A DNA stretch of 45,651 nt from Glycocaulis profundi (GCA_007050995.1 VJOU01000022.1:1-45651), one strand, 5' to 3'. Shown: positions 24,728 to 33,473, numbered from the stretch's first letter. Numbers and translations are program-made. Notes: generated from the sequence alone by a model not told the origin.

Positions 24728-26581
24728 CTACTTCGCCGCCACGGCCCAGTCGGCGTCCACGTTCAGGAAGCCGCCCGACTGGCGCTTCCACAGGCGGGCG
24801 TAGGCGCCGTCTTTGGCCAGAAGCTCGTCATGGCTGCCCTGTTCGATGATCCGGCCCTCGTCCATGACCACCAGACGGTCGAGCATGGCGATGGTGGACA
24901 GGCGGTGGGCGATGGCGATGACGGTCTTGCCTTCCATGAGCTGGTAGAGCTGGTCCTGGATGGCGGCCTCGACCTCGGAATCCAGCGCGCTGGTGGCCTC
25001 GTCCAGCACCAGGATCGGGGCGTCTTTGAGCAGGATGCGCGCGATGGCGATGCGCTGGCGCTGGCCGCCCGACAGCTTCACCCCGCGCTCGCCCACATGG
25101 GCCTCGAAGCCGGTCCGGCCGTCGATGTCGGACAGGTCGGGGATGAAGCCGTCCGCCTGCGCCCGGCGCGCGGCCTCCATGATGCGCGCTTCGTCGTCAT
25201 GGTCCGCGCCATAGGCGATGTTCTCGCGGATCGAGCGGTGCAGCAGGGAGGTGTCCTGGGTGACCATGCCGATCTGGCGGCGCAGGGAGTCCTGGGTGGC
25301 GCGCGAGATGTCCTGACCGTCGATGAGGATGCGGCCGCCTTCGAGGTCGTAAAAGCGAAGCAGCAGGTTGACCAGCGTGGACTTGCCCACGCCCGACCGG
25401 CCCACCAGACCGACCTTCTCGCCCGGCGCGATGTCCAGCGTCAGCCCGTCGATCACGCCCTTTTCCCGGCCATAGCCGAAGCGGATGTCGTCGAACCGGA
25501 TGCCGCCTTCGGCCACGTCGAGGTCTTTCGCGTCCGGGCGGTCCTCGATCAGGCGGGGCTGGGCGAGGGTGTTGATGCCGTCCTGCACGGTGCCGATGTT
25601 CTCGAACAGTCCGGCGACCTCCCACAGGATCCAGTCCGACATCGCGCGGATGCGCATGACGATGGCGATGGCCACCGCGATGGCGCCCAGCCCGATCAGC
25701 CCCTGCTGCCAGGCGAAGATGGACAGGCCCGCCACGCCCGCCAGCAGGACCGCGTTCAGGGTCTGGAGCGTGACGTAGAGCTTGGTCACCAGCCGCATCT
25801 GGCGGTGGACGGTGTCCATGAACCCGCTCATGGCGTCGCGGGCATAGCCCTCCTCGCGCCTGGCGTGGGCGAACAGCTTGATGGTCTGGATGTTGGTGTA
25901 GCTGTCCACCACCCGGCCCGTCATCTGGGCGCGGGCGTCCGCCTGCAGCATGGAGATTTTCTGGAGCTTGGGGATGAAGTGGACCAGAAGGCCGACATAG
26001 CCCGCGAGCCACAGGATCAGCGGCGCGATCAGGAACAGTTCGGCCCCGCCCAGCAGCACCAGCGCGCCGATGAAATAGACCAGCACGTAGACGAAGACGT
26101 CGAGCACCTTCATCACCGTCTCGCGGATGGCGAGCGCGGTCTGCATCACCTTCTGGCTGACCCGTCCGGCGAACTCGTCCTGGAAGAAGCTCATGGACTG
26201 GCCCAGCACGTAGCGGTGGGCCAGCCAGCGGGCGAGCATGGGGTAGTTGCCGAAGATCGTCTGGTGGGTGACCAGCGAGCTGAGCAGCACGAGGATGGGG
26301 AAGCCGATCAGGACCAGAGCGCCCATCGCCAGCAGGCTCATGCCGTGATCGGCGAACAGGGTCTCCCGGTCGGCGGCGGCCAGCCAGTCCACCAGCGTGC
26401 CCAGAAAGCCCAGGAACACCACCTCGACCACCGAGATCGCCGCGGTCAGCAGCGACAGCACCACCAGCCAGGGCAGCACCGGCTTCGTGAAGTAAAGCAG
26501 GAAGCCGGTCAGGTCTTTGGGCGGCGTTGTCGGATCGACCGAGGGGAAGGGGTCCACCCGGCTTTCGAAGAAACGGAACAT
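24728..26581 (-). CDS. ABC transporter, fused membrane and ATP-binding domains
   Basis: A half-size exporter (617 residues from the chosen start) that should act as a homodimer in the inner membrane. Six helices lie in the first ~310 residues, then an ATPase domain with Walker A GRSGVGKST, the signature KLSGGQRQRIAIARIL, Walker B ILVLDEATSALDSE and the H-loop IAIAHRLSTI. The N-terminus FRFFESRVDPFP is shared by a group of proteobacterial multidrug/lipid-type exporters. An in-frame ATG at 26653 would add 24 residues; the downstream ATG is preferred because homologues I know begin MFRFFE and GGAAG precedes it. The substrate is unknown. Confidence 0.9.
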   Translation of the reverse strand: MFRFFESRVDPFPSVDPTTPPKDLTGFLLYFTKPVLPWLVVLSLLTAAISVVEVVFLGFLGTLVDWLAAADRETLFADHGMSLLAMGALVLIGFPILVLLSSLVTHQTIFGNYPMLARWLAHRYVLGQSMSFFQDEFAGRVSQKVMQTALAIRETVMKVLDVFVYVLVYFIGALVLLGGAELFLIAPLILWLAGYVGLLVHFIPKLQKISMLQADARAQMTGRVVDSYTNIQTIKLFAHARREEGYARDAMSGFMDTVHRQMRLVTKLYVTLQTLNAVLLAGVAGLSIFAWQQGLIGLGAIAVAIAIVMRIRAMSDWILWEVAGLFENIGTVQDGINTLAQPRLIEDRPDAKDLDVAEGGIRFDDIRFGYGREKGVIDGLTLDIAPGEKVGLVGRSGVGKSTLVNLLLRFYDLEGGRILIDGQDISRATQDSLRRQIGMVTQDTSLLHRSIRENIAYGADHDDEARIMEAARRAQADGFIPDLSDIDGRTGFEAHVGERGVKLSGGQRQRIAIARILLKDAPILVLDEATSALDSEVEAAIQDQLYQLMEGKTVIAIAHRLSTIAMLDRLVVMDEGRIIEQGSHDELLAKDGAYARLWKRQSGGFLNVDADWAVAAK

Positions 26582-26668
26582 GCTGGCGCTTCCGGCGCGC
26601 GGCCCGTCAGGGAGCCGCGATGAGAGGGATCGCTCATATAAGGACTGAAGCATGACTGGGAACCCCGC

Positions 26669-27319
26669 TCAGGCCGCTTTTTCAAGGCTGGCGGCGGCCT
26701 GGTCCAGCGCGGCGCGCCATTCGCCCGGCCCCATCAGCTTGAATGGATGGCCGCCCACGCTGGCCGAGGAGACGACCACGTCGGGCTCGAGCGGCTTGAG
26801 CGTCATCAGGCTGGCCTGCAGCGCCGCGGCGCTTCCGCCTTCGGAGGGGAAAGCCATCGCGCCCCAGCCGCTCGTGTCCCAGAACACGGTGTCGCCGGTG
26901 AACAGATAGCGTCGCCCGAACGGGGAGTCGTACAGATAGCAGACGCTGCCGCCGGTATGGCCGGGCGTGAAGATCGCCTGCAGGCCCGCCACCCAGTCCT
27001 CCGATCCGCGCAGGGTGACGTCCACCGGCGCGACCCCGCGCACGGCGTCGACCTCCCGCTCATGGCAGACCAGTTTCGGCCCCAGCAGCTCGCGGATCAG
27101 GATCAGCGCGGGACCGACCTCGTCACGATGGCTCAGAAGCTGGTGGCTGATCCCGCCATGGGCCTCGATGGCCGCGTGCTCGTCGGCGTGGCCGGTGGAG
27201 TAGATGAGGACGTTCCGCTCCTCCATCTCCAGCAGATAGGCGTGGGTCGCGACCTGGGGCGCCCCCTTGATGGGATGCTCGGTGCGGGTCTGGAGCAGAT
27301 CGGGGAAGATGCGGCGCAT
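26669..27319 (-). CDS. MBL-fold hydrolase-like protein, probably SoxR-controlled
   Basis: A 216-residue metallo-beta-lactamase-fold protein. Recognisable elements are [14 protein letters not shown] (His121), LFTGDTVFW (Asp143) and VGGHPFKL (His191). The first metal motif is unusual: where HxHxDH is expected it reads LLSHRDEVG (His64, Asp66, Glu67), so two of the three His are replaced. Related 'THRDDV/SHRDE' variants occur in plant and cyanobacterial MBL proteins, so activity is not excluded. The ATG at 27319 has AGAGGA seven bases upstream. An earlier ATG at 27343 falls almost on the predicted transcription start. It is divergent from soxR, with a SoxR-like operator between. Confidence 0.82.
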   Translation of the reverse strand: MRRIFPDLLQTRTEHPIKGAPQVATHAYLLEMEERNVLIYSTGHADEHAAIEAHGGISHQLLSHRDEVGPALILIRELLGPKLVCHEREVDAVRGVAPVDVTLRGSEDWVAGLQAIFTPGHTGGSVCYLYDSPFGRRYLFTGDTVFWDTSGWGAMAFPSEGGSAAALQASLMTLKPLEPDVVVSSASVGGHPFKLMGPGEWRAALDQAAASLEKAA

Positions 27320-27356
27320 GGGTCTGTCCTCTTGCGGTTTCATGATCGAGGACGCA

Positions 27357-27387
27357 GTGATAAAACCTCAGCCTAAGTTGAGGTCAA
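27357..27387 (-). promoter_or_regulatory. promoter of the MBL gene with MerR-type 19-bp spacer
   Basis: On the minus strand, TTGACC (complement of 27382-27387) and TATCAC (complement of 27357-27362) are 19 bases apart, the over-long spacing typical of promoters activated by MerR-family regulators. The SoxR-like dyad fills the spacer. A 17- or 18-base reading with other -10 choices (TTTATC or TTATCA) is also possible. Confidence 0.5.
27365..27384. promoter_or_regulatory. SoxR-box-like operator
   Basis: Inverted repeat ACCTCA (27365-27370) and TGAGGT (27379-27384) with an 8-base centre. The inner 18 bases match the known SoxR box (CCTCAAGTTAACTTGAGG) at 14 of 18 positions. It lies between soxR and the divergent MBL gene, inside the latter's promoter spacer. 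Confidence 0.7.
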
Positions 27388-27401
27388 ACGGGAAATCGCA
27401 C

Positions 27402-27845
27402 ATGGCCGCGAACCGCCATTCCATGAGCGTCGGCGAGGTGGCCGAGCGCTCGGGCGTCGCCGTCTCGGCGCTGCATTTCTATGAAACCAAGGGCCTGATC
27501 GCGAGCGCGCGCAGCGCGGGCAATCAGCGCCGCTATGGCCGGGACATGCTGCGGCGGGTCGCGGTCATCAAGGCGGCCCAGCGCGCGGGCGTGCCGCTGG
27601 CCGAGATCAAGGCCGCGCTGGATGCCCTGCCCGCAGGACGCACGCCGACCGTGAAGGACTGGGCCGCGCTGGCCGCGCGCTGGCGGGCGGCGCTGGATGA
27701 GCGGATCGCGCGCCTGACCGCGCTGCGCGACCAGCTCGACGGCTGCATCGGCTGCGGCTGCCTGTCCCTGACCGACTGCCCCCTGCGCAATCCCGGCGAC
27801 ACGCTGGGCGGGCAGGGGCCGGGGGCGCGGCTGCTGGAGCCTTGA
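27402..27845 (+). CDS. soxR: redox-sensitive transcriptional activator SoxR
   Basis: A MerR-family regulator (147 residues) with an N-terminal winged helix ([37 protein letters not shown]), a dimerisation helix and a [2Fe-2S]-binding loop. The four Cys ligands are Cys115, 118, 120 and 126 in [12 protein letters not shown], exactly the CxxCxCx5C spacing of SoxR. In non-enteric bacteria SoxR usually senses redox-active compounds and activates neighbouring genes directly rather than through SoxS; no soxS is seen here. A start seven codons later (MSVGEV) is possible. The operator 18 bases upstream suggests autoregulation and control of the divergent MBL gene. Confidence 0.93.
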   Translation: MAANRHSMSVGEVAERSGVAVSALHFYETKGLIASARSAGNQRRYGRDMLRRVAVIKAAQRAGVPLAEIKAALDALPAGRTPTVKDWAALAARWRAALDERIARLTALRDQLDGCIGCGCLSLTDCPLRNPGDTLGGQGPGARLLEP

Positions 27846-27902
27846 GGCTGGTTAGAGACCCGATCCCCGCATCCGTGCACGGGCCCGGAACCGGCGGACC
27901 GC

Positions 27903-28247
27903 TCAGATGCTGAAGCTCGTCCCGCAGCCGCAGGCGGCGGTGGCGTTGGGGTTTCTGATCTGGAAGCTGGCGCCGATCAGGTCGTCGACATAGTCGATTT
28001 CCGAATCCTTGAGGAAATCAATGCTGACGGGATCGATCAGGACCGTCGCGCCGTCGCGGTTCAGCTTGAGATCGTCCTCGGCCGCATCGCTTTCGAGATC
28101 GAACTTGTAGGAGAAGCCCGAGCAGCCGCCGCCGATCACCGACACGCGCAGGTATTTCGCGCCCTGGCTGGCGATGATCTGGTTGATCTGGCCCGCCGCA
28201 GCGGCGGTCAGGGCGATGTTGGCGTCTGAGATGGCGGTGTCGGTCAT
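27903..28247 (-). CDS. erpA: iron-sulfur cluster insertion protein ErpA
   Basis: An A-type carrier (114 residues) that passes Fe-S clusters to apoproteins. Its three conserved Cys lie in GGGCSGFSYKFDL and the C-terminal ACGCGTSFSI. The segment LRVSVIGGGCSGFSY and the acidic stretch LIDPVSIDFLKDSEIDYVDDL, with FQIRNPNA, separate ErpA/IscA from NifU-type scaffolds. It is divergent from dgt across a ~100-base gap, an arrangement common in alphaproteobacteria. IscA is an alternative name, but the absence of isc genes and this location favour ErpA. Confidence 0.92.
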   Translation of the reverse strand: MTDTAISDANIALTAAAAGQINQIIASQGAKYLRVSVIGGGCSGFSYKFDLESDAAEDDLKLNRDGATVLIDPVSIDFLKDSEIDYVDDLIGASFQIRNPNATAACGCGTSFSI

Positions 28248-28348
28248 GGCGTCCGGGCCGGTTCCTGTCTGGGCTCGCGTCCGATATATGGACCTTCCAT
28301 CCCTGCGGCGGAAGCCCCGCGCCTGCCGCCCGAACCTCCGGAGCCGCC

Positions 28349-29524
28349 ATGACCGGCCAGCGCGCCCCTTACGCCTGCGATCCCGCGAAGACCCGCGGGC
28401 GGTTCCATCCCCAGCCCGAAAGCGCGATGCGGACCGCCTTCCAGCGCGACCGCGACCGGATCATCCACTCCACCGCCTTCCGGCGCCTGAAGGAGAAGAC
28501 CCAGGTCTTCGTCGCCCATGAGGGCGACCATTACCGCACCCGCCTGACCCACTCGCTGGAGGTCGCCCAGATCGCGCGCACGCTGGCCCGGGCGCTCCAT
28601 GTGGACGAGGATCTGGCCGAGGCCACGGCGCTGGCCCACGATCTGGGCCATCCGCCTTTCGGCCATTCGGGCGAGGACGGGCTGGCCGAGGTCATGGAGC
28701 CCTTCGGCGGGTTCGACCACAACGCCCAGACCCTGCGCGTGATCACCGCGCTGGAGCGCCGCTATCCCGAGTTCGACGGGCTGAATCTGGCGTGGGAGAC
28801 GCTGGAGGGCGTGGTCAAGCACAACGGACCGCTGATGGACGCGGGCGACGATCCGGCGCGCCTGCCCTGGGGTTTCACCGATTATCCCGACTGGCGGGCG
28901 CTGGAGCTGCACACCCATTCAGGCGTCGAGGCTCAGATCGCCGCGCTCAGCGACGACATCGCCTACAACAATCACGACATCGACGACGGGCTGAGGGCGG
29001 GCATCCTGCAGCTCGACGAAGTGCTGGAGCTGCCGCTGGTGGGGGACGTGTTCCGGCGCTGCCGGGAGCGCCATCCGACGATCTCGCGGTCCATCCTCAT
29101 CCACGAGGCCGTGCGCGAGATGATCGGGCTGATGGTGGGCGACGTGCTGGAGGAGACGAAGCGCCGGCTGGCGGCGTCGGGCGCGGACAGCCCCGAGGCG
29201 GTGCGCGCGCTGGACCATCCGGTGGTCAGCTTCTCCGCGGACATGACCGAGAGCCTGGCCGAGGTGCGGCGCTTTCTCTATGCGCGCATGTACCTGCAGT
29301 ACAAGGTCAAGCGCATGAAGGAGAAGGGCAAGCGGATCGTGCGCGATCTGTTTTCCGCCTTCCTGGACGATCCGGGCCTGCTGCCCGACGAATTCGCCGC
29401 CCGGTGCGAGGGCGCGGGCGGCACGGTGACGGCGCGCGCGGTGTGCGACTACATCGCGGGCATGACCGACCGCTACGCCATCGACGAGCACCGGCGGCTG
29501 TTTCATGTGGAAGGCTGGCGCTGA
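28349..29524 (+). CDS. dgt: deoxyguanosinetriphosphate triphosphohydrolase-like protein
   Basis: An HD-domain hydrolase that releases triphosphate from dNTPs. The 391-residue chain contains FRRLKEKTQVFVAHEGDHYRTRLTHSLEVAQIA (metal ligand His68), ALAHDLGHPPFGHSGEDGL (His97-Asp98) and AALSDDIAYNNHDIDDG, the HD ligand set. The length fits the type-2 family rather than the ~500-residue E. coli Dgt, so substrate preference may be broader than dGTP. It begins the plus-strand run leading to the SPOR gene; argS, which often follows dgt in relatives, is not here. Confidence 0.92.
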   Translation: MTGQRAPYACDPAKTRGRFHPQPESAMRTAFQRDRDRIIHSTAFRRLKEKTQVFVAHEGDHYRTRLTHSLEVAQIARTLARALHVDEDLAEATALAHDLGHPPFGHSGEDGLAEVMEPFGGFDHNAQTLRVITALERRYPEFDGLNLAWETLEGVVKHNGPLMDAGDDPARLPWGFTDYPDWRALELHTHSGVEAQIAALSDDIAYNNHDIDDGLRAGILQLDEVLELPLVGDVFRRCRERHPTISRSILIHEAVREMIGLMVGDVLEETKRRLAASGADSPEAVRALDHPVVSFSADMTESLAEVRRFLYARMYLQYKVKRMKEKGKRIVRDLFSAFLDDPGLLPDEFAARCEGAGGTVTARAVCDYIAGMTDRYAIDEHRRLFHVEGWR

Positions 29525-29623
29525 GGGGAGATTTCCTCCCGCGGGGCCTGCTAGTCTGAAGTTCATATCTGCGCGCGGGACGTGATTCGCGGCCCGCCCG
29601 CGACGCGTTGAGGAAGCGTTCGC

Positions 29624-30553
29624 ATGTCCGATGAGGACCGCAGGCGCGGCGCCTACGCCCCGCCGCCCGAAGATTACGACACGTTCGACGCCCGCCAGGG
29701 CGGCGGGGACCGGCGCGGGCCGATCCTGCTCGCCGCGGCGGCCGCCGTGTTCGCCCTGTTCGTGGTGGTGGTGTGGAGCGCCTATAATCAGGGCGTCCGC
29801 GACCGCGACAGCGCGCCGATCCTGACCGCCGATTCCGAGCCCTATCGCCGCGCGCCCATCGATCCGGGCGGGTTCGAGACCCCCGGCCAGGACATCGAGG
29901 CCTATTCGCTGCGCGAGGGCGCGCGGGCGGGCGAGACCGAGGGCGAGGAGGGGGAGCGCGCCGTGCGGCCCGGACCCGAGGAGCCGCTGGCCCCGCCGGT
30001 GGGTCTGCCCGCCGTGACGATCGAGACCGCCGACGCGGACGAGGTCGGGACCGAGGACGAGGCGGACACGGACCTGCCCTTCGAGATCGAGACCATCGAG
30101 GAGCCCGCCTCGCGCCCCGCGCCCGAGGAGACGCGTCCCGAGCCTGAACCCGCCCAGCCCGCGCAGTCTGAAGACCCGCTGGGCGATCTGCTGCGCCAGA
30201 CCGAGCAGGACCGCGGCGCGCCGACCCGGCTGGCCGAAGGCCCCGCCGAGCGCGAAGCTGAGCCTGCCCGTGAGGAGCGCCCTGCGCCCGCGCCGTCCGC
30301 GTCGGGCGATTTCGTGGTCCAGATCGCGGCCTTCCGCTCCCGCGCGGAGGCCGACGAGGCGTGGCGCAGCTTCCAGTCGCGCTTCCCGGATCTGGCGTCG
30401 GGGCGTTCGCCCTCGATCATCGAGGCCGATCTGGGCGACCGGGGCGTATATCACCGCCTGCGCATCGCGGGCTTCTCCAGCCGGGACGAGGCGACCAGTT
30501 ACTGCTCGACCCTGTCGGGCCGGGGGCAGGACTGCCTGGTGGCGGGCCGCTGA
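29624..30553 (+). CDS. SPOR domain-containing membrane protein
   Basis: A 309-residue bitopic protein: a ~32-residue cytoplasmic N-terminus, a membrane helix at about 33-52, a long acidic Glu/Pro/Ala-rich periplasmic linker (about 70-230) and a SPOR domain at about 236-309 (GDFVVQIAAFRSRAEADEAWRSF ending GQDCLVAGR). SPOR domains bind denuded glycan strands at the division site, so a role at the septum is likely. Its stop overlaps the nagZ start by one base (TGATG), linking it to peptidoglycan recycling. The gap to dgt is 99 bases with no gene. Confidence 0.9.
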   Translation: MSDEDRRRGAYAPPPEDYDTFDARQGGGDRRGPILLAAAAAVFALFVVVVWSAYNQGVRDRDSAPILTADSEPYRRAPIDPGGFETPGQDIEAYSLREGARAGETEGEEGERAVRPGPEEPLAPPVGLPAVTIETADADEVGTEDEADTDLPFEIETIEEPASRPAPEETRPEPEPAQPAQSEDPLGDLLRQTEQDRGAPTRLAEGPAEREAEPAREERPAPAPSASGDFVVQIAAFRSRAEADEAWRSFQSRFPDLASGRSPSIIEADLGDRGVYHRLRIAGFSSRDEATSYCSTLSGRGQDCLVAGR

Positions 30554-31593
30554 TGGCGAGCGCGGCGATCTACGGCCTGAGCGGGGAGCGGCTGACCGCC
30601 GACGAGAGGGCCTTCTTCCGCGACGCCGATCCGTGGGGCTTCATCCTGTTCGCCCGCAATATCGACCGGCCGAAACAGGTGAGGGGCCTGACCGACGAGC
30701 TGCGCGACTGCGTTGGCCGGGACGCGCCGATCCTGATCGATCAGGAAGGCGGCCGGGTCCAGCGCCTCAAGCCCCCGGTCTGGCGCGCCGCCCCCGCCGC
30801 CGCCCGCTTCGGCGAGCTGTGGGACCGCGAGCCGGAACTGGCGCTGGAGGCCGTGACGCTCAATCATCGCATGATGGCTTATGAGCTGGCCGAGCTGGGC
30901 GTGGACGTGGACTGCGCGCCCTGCTGCGATCTGGCCGTGGACGGCGCGGACGCGGTGATCGGCGACCGGGCCTTCCACACCGAACCCGATCCCATCCGCG
31001 CCATGGCGCAGGCCGCGCTGGACGGCATGGCCGCGCAGGGCGTGGCAGGCGTGATCAAGCACATCCCCGGCCATGGCCGGGCGGACGCGGACAGCCATCT
31101 GGCTCTCCCCGTCGTCCCCGACGACGAGGAGGTGCTGACCGAGACCGATTTCGCCGCCTTCAAAGGTCTGAAGGCCCCGATGGCGATGACCGCCCACGTG
31201 GTCTATCCGGCCATCGATCCGGAAAGCTGCGCCACCCTGTCCAGCGAGGTCATCGCCCGCGTGATCCGCGGCCATATCGGGTTTGACGGCCTGCTGATGA
31301 GCGATGATCTGTCCATGAAGGCGCTGACGGGGCGTCTGCGCGACCGCGGCTTCAAGGCGTTCAAGGCCGGCTGCGACATGCTGCTTCACTGCAATGGCGA
31401 GAGGGCCGAGATGGTCGAGGTCGCCCACGCCGCGCCCCGGCTCGACGGTCCGGCGGGCGAACGCGCGGGCAAGGCCGCCGCGGCGAGGGGGCCGCGGGCC
31501 GATCTGGAGATGGACACGGCGGTGGCCCAGCTCGACGCCCTGTTCCGCGAAGGGGGGCTGGAGCCGGTCTCGAAGGCGGCCTTCACCCCATGA
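30553..31593 (+). CDS. nagZ: beta-N-acetylhexosaminidase NagZ
   Basis: A cytosolic glycoside hydrolase family 3 enzyme that removes GlcNAc from anhydromuropeptides in cell-wall recycling. The 346-residue chain has ILIDQEGGRVQRL, the family signature VIKHIPGHGRADADSH (with the Asp-His pair, His174 in the general acid loop) and the nucleophile Asp251 in LLMSDDLSMKAL. The start is fixed by the one-base overlap with the SPOR gene and by homology, despite a longer open frame. The stop overlaps scpA (ATGA). SPOR-nagZ-scpA-scpB is a conserved alphaproteobacterial order. Confidence 0.95.
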   Translation: MASAAIYGLSGERLTADERAFFRDADPWGFILFARNIDRPKQVRGLTDELRDCVGRDAPILIDQEGGRVQRLKPPVWRAAPAAARFGELWDREPELALEAVTLNHRMMAYELAELGVDVDCAPCCDLAVDGADAVIGDRAFHTEPDPIRAMAQAALDGMAAQGVAGVIKHIPGHGRADADSHLALPVVPDDEEVLTETDFAAFKGLKAPMAMTAHVVYPAIDPESCATLSSEVIARVIRGHIGFDGLLMSDDLSMKALTGRLRDRGFKAFKAGCDMLLHCNGERAEMVEVAHAAPRLDGPAGERAGKAAAARGPRADLEMDTAVAQLDALFREGGLEPVSKAAFTP

Positions 31594-32399
31594 AGGACCT
31601 GTTCGAGGAGGACGTGGCGTTCCAGGCCAGCGCGGAGGCGGACGAGACCGCCGACTCGCTCGTCGTCTCCCTCGACGGCTGGGAAGGCCCGCTCCACCTG
31701 CTGCTGCTACTGGCGCGCAGGAACAAGGTCGATCTGGCGAAGATCTCCATCCTGCAGCTCGCCGACCAGTATCTGGAGTTCATCGAGCAGGCCCGCGAGC
31801 GCCGTCTGGACATCGCGGCGGAATATCTCGTGATGGCGAGTTGGCTCGCCTATCTCAAATCGCGCCTGCTGCTGCCCAAGCCCCGGCCCGTGGACGACAT
31901 GCCAGAACCCGAGGAGATGGCCGCCGCGCTGGCCTTCCGCCTCGCCCGGCTCGAGGCCATGCGGGCGGCGGCGGACGCGCTGTTCGCGCGGCCGCTGGAA
32001 GGCCGGGAGGTGTTCACGCGCGGGGCGCCCGAGGGCGTGCGCTCGATCCGGGCACCGAAATACGAGGCGGAGCTGTTCGACCTTCTCAAGGCCTATGCCC
32101 ACCGGCGCGAGACCGAGGCCTTCTCCACCTACCGGCCCGAGACGCCCAAAGTGTATTCGCTGGAGCTGGCGCGGCGGCGGCTGTCGATCATCGCGGCCCG
32201 GCTGGGCACGTGGCAGACGCTCGACAGCCTGCTGCCCGAGGGCAGCGAGCTGGGCGAGGACGCGCCCCCGCGCAGCTCGGTGGTGGCGTCTTCGCTGCTG
32301 GCGGCGCTGGAGATCACCAAGGACGGGGAGGCGCGCATGCGCCAGGACGAAACCTACGCGCCGATCTGGATGCGTGGCGCAGAGGAGGGGCCAGAATGA
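31590..32399 (+). CDS. scpA: segregation and condensation protein A
   Basis: The kleisin subunit of the SMC-ScpAB condensin that compacts and segregates chromosomes. The 269-residue protein has the ScpA N-terminal motif LDGWEGPLHLLLLLARRNKVDLAKISILQLADQYL and EYLVMASWLAYLKSRLLLP, which bind the SMC neck. The C-terminal winged-helix segment starts around SSVVASSLLAALEITKDGEA. It is coupled to nagZ upstream and scpB downstream through ATGA overlaps at both ends. Confidence 0.95.
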   Translation: MKDLFEEDVAFQASAEADETADSLVVSLDGWEGPLHLLLLLARRNKVDLAKISILQLADQYLEFIEQARERRLDIAAEYLVMASWLAYLKSRLLLPKPRPVDDMPEPEEMAAALAFRLARLEAMRAAADALFARPLEGREVFTRGAPEGVRSIRAPKYEAELFDLLKAYAHRRETEAFSTYRPETPKVYSLELARRRLSIIAARLGTWQTLDSLLPEGSELGEDAPPRSSVVASSLLAALEITKDGEARMRQDETYAPIWMRGAEEGPE

Positions 32400-33151
32400 G
32401 CGACGAACGCGATCCCGTCAGCGCGGCCATCGCCGCCCTTCGCGCGCGCCAGACCGGGCAGGCGGGCGATCACGGCGAGCCGGGGGTGCGGCTGGCCAGC
32501 GACGAGGGCGCACGCGCCCAGCGCATGGCCGAGGCGCTTCTGTTCGCCGCCTCAGAGGCGCTGGACGTCGAGACCCTGGCCGCGCGGCTGCCCGCGGGCG
32601 CGGACGTGCGCGCGCTGCTGGGGGCGCTGCAGGACAGATATGCCGGGGCGGGAGTGAATCTCGTAGAGGTCGGCGGGCGCTGGCGCTTCCAGACCGCGCC
32701 CGATCTCGCGCACCTGCTGGCCGACATCCGCGAGGAGCCCAAAAAGCTTTCCCAGGCCGGTCTGGAGACCCTGTCCATCATCGCCTATCACCAGCCGGTC
32801 ACCCGCGCCGAGATCGAGGAGATCCGGGGCGTGGCGGTGTCCAAGGGCACCGTGGACCTTCTGTTCGAGCTGGGCTGGATCCGCCTGCGCGGCCGCCGGC
32901 GCAGTCCCGGACGGCCCGTCACCTACGGCACCACGGACGCGTTTCTGGACTATTTCGGGCTGGCGGCGCTGTCCGACCTGCCCGGGCTGGGCGATCTGAA
33001 GGCCGCGGGGCTGCTGTCCTCGCGCCTGCCGCCTGATTTCGACGTGCCCCAGCCGGGCCGCCTGCTGCCGGGCGAGGACCCGCTGGAGGACGGCGAGGAC
33101 GCATCCGATTTCCACCTCGATTTCCTGTCCGAGGACGAGCCCCGCGAGTGA
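32396..33151 (+). CDS. scpB: segregation and condensation protein B
   Basis: Binds ScpA as a dimer in the SMC complex. The 251-residue protein shows MAEALLFAASEALDVETLAARLP, GRWRFQTAPDLA and the most conserved block KLSQAGLETLSIIAYHQPVTRAEIEEIRGVAVSKGTVDLLFELGWI, then YGTTDAFLDYFGLAALSDLPGL. The C-terminus is an acidic tail (SEDEPRE). The start overlaps the scpA stop (ATGA), which rules out longer readings. tatA follows 83 bases later. Confidence 0.95.
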   Translation: MSDERDPVSAAIAALRARQTGQAGDHGEPGVRLASDEGARAQRMAEALLFAASEALDVETLAARLPAGADVRALLGALQDRYAGAGVNLVEVGGRWRFQTAPDLAHLLADIREEPKKLSQAGLETLSIIAYHQPVTRAEIEEIRGVAVSKGTVDLLFELGWIRLRGRRRSPGRPVTYGTTDAFLDYFGLAALSDLPGLGDLKAAGLLSSRLPPDFDVPQPGRLLPGEDPLEDGEDASDFHLDFLSEDEPRE

Positions 33152-33234
33152 GCGGATTGTTGGACCCCAAGCCCCTGATCCTTTAGGACAGGGGCGAGCG
33201 CCCGCGCGGGCGCGCCAGTATCAGGAGACTTTCC

Positions 33235-33468
33235 ATGGCGCCTCACTGGACCGGCCTGATCGTCGTCGCGATCCTCCTGCTCCTGCTTTTCGGCGGGCGG
33301 GGCAAGATTTCCTCGATCATGGGCGATTTCGCCAAGGGCATCACCTCGTTCCGCAAGGGCCTGAAGGACGAGGACGAGGCCAAGCCCGAGGATCCCGCGC
33401 GCCCCGTGACCGATGAGCGCGTGGCCGCCGATCCCGCCCCCCGCAAGGACGAGCGCGCGGGGAGCTGA
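33235..33468 (+). CDS. tatA: Sec-independent translocase subunit TatA
   Basis: The pore-forming subunit of the twin-arginine pathway, 77 residues. An N-terminal membrane helix ([18 protein letters not shown]) is followed by the amphipathic helix [22 protein letters not shown] and a charged tail. The FGGRGKI hinge is the TatA type rather than the GPK of TatB. AGGAGA at 33223-33228 is the ribosome-binding site. It leads tatA-tatB-tatC, five bases before tatB. Confidence 0.95.
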   Translation: MAPHWTGLIVVAILLLLLFGGRGKISSIMGDFAKGITSFRKGLKDEDEAKPEDPARPVTDERVAADPAPRKDERAGS

Positions 33469-33473
33469 CCGCC

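Noticed and set aside
24527-26623. A ~700-codon open frame on the plus strand opposite the ABC exporter
   Set aside because: It is His/Gly/Asp-rich low-complexity sequence lying exactly antisense to a protein with complete ABC motifs. High GC at third positions removes stop codons on the opposite strand.
28264-28310. ATGGA-AGG-TCCAT dyad in the erpA/dgt gap as an Fe-S regulator site
   Set aside because: Arms of only five bases, no match to IscR, RirA or Irr motifs that I know, and no clear -35 beside it.
28919-30454. A ~510-codon minus-strand frame across dgt and the SPOR gene
   Set aside because: It crosses two well-supported plus-strand genes and their gap, and shows only repetitive Gly/Arg/His content.
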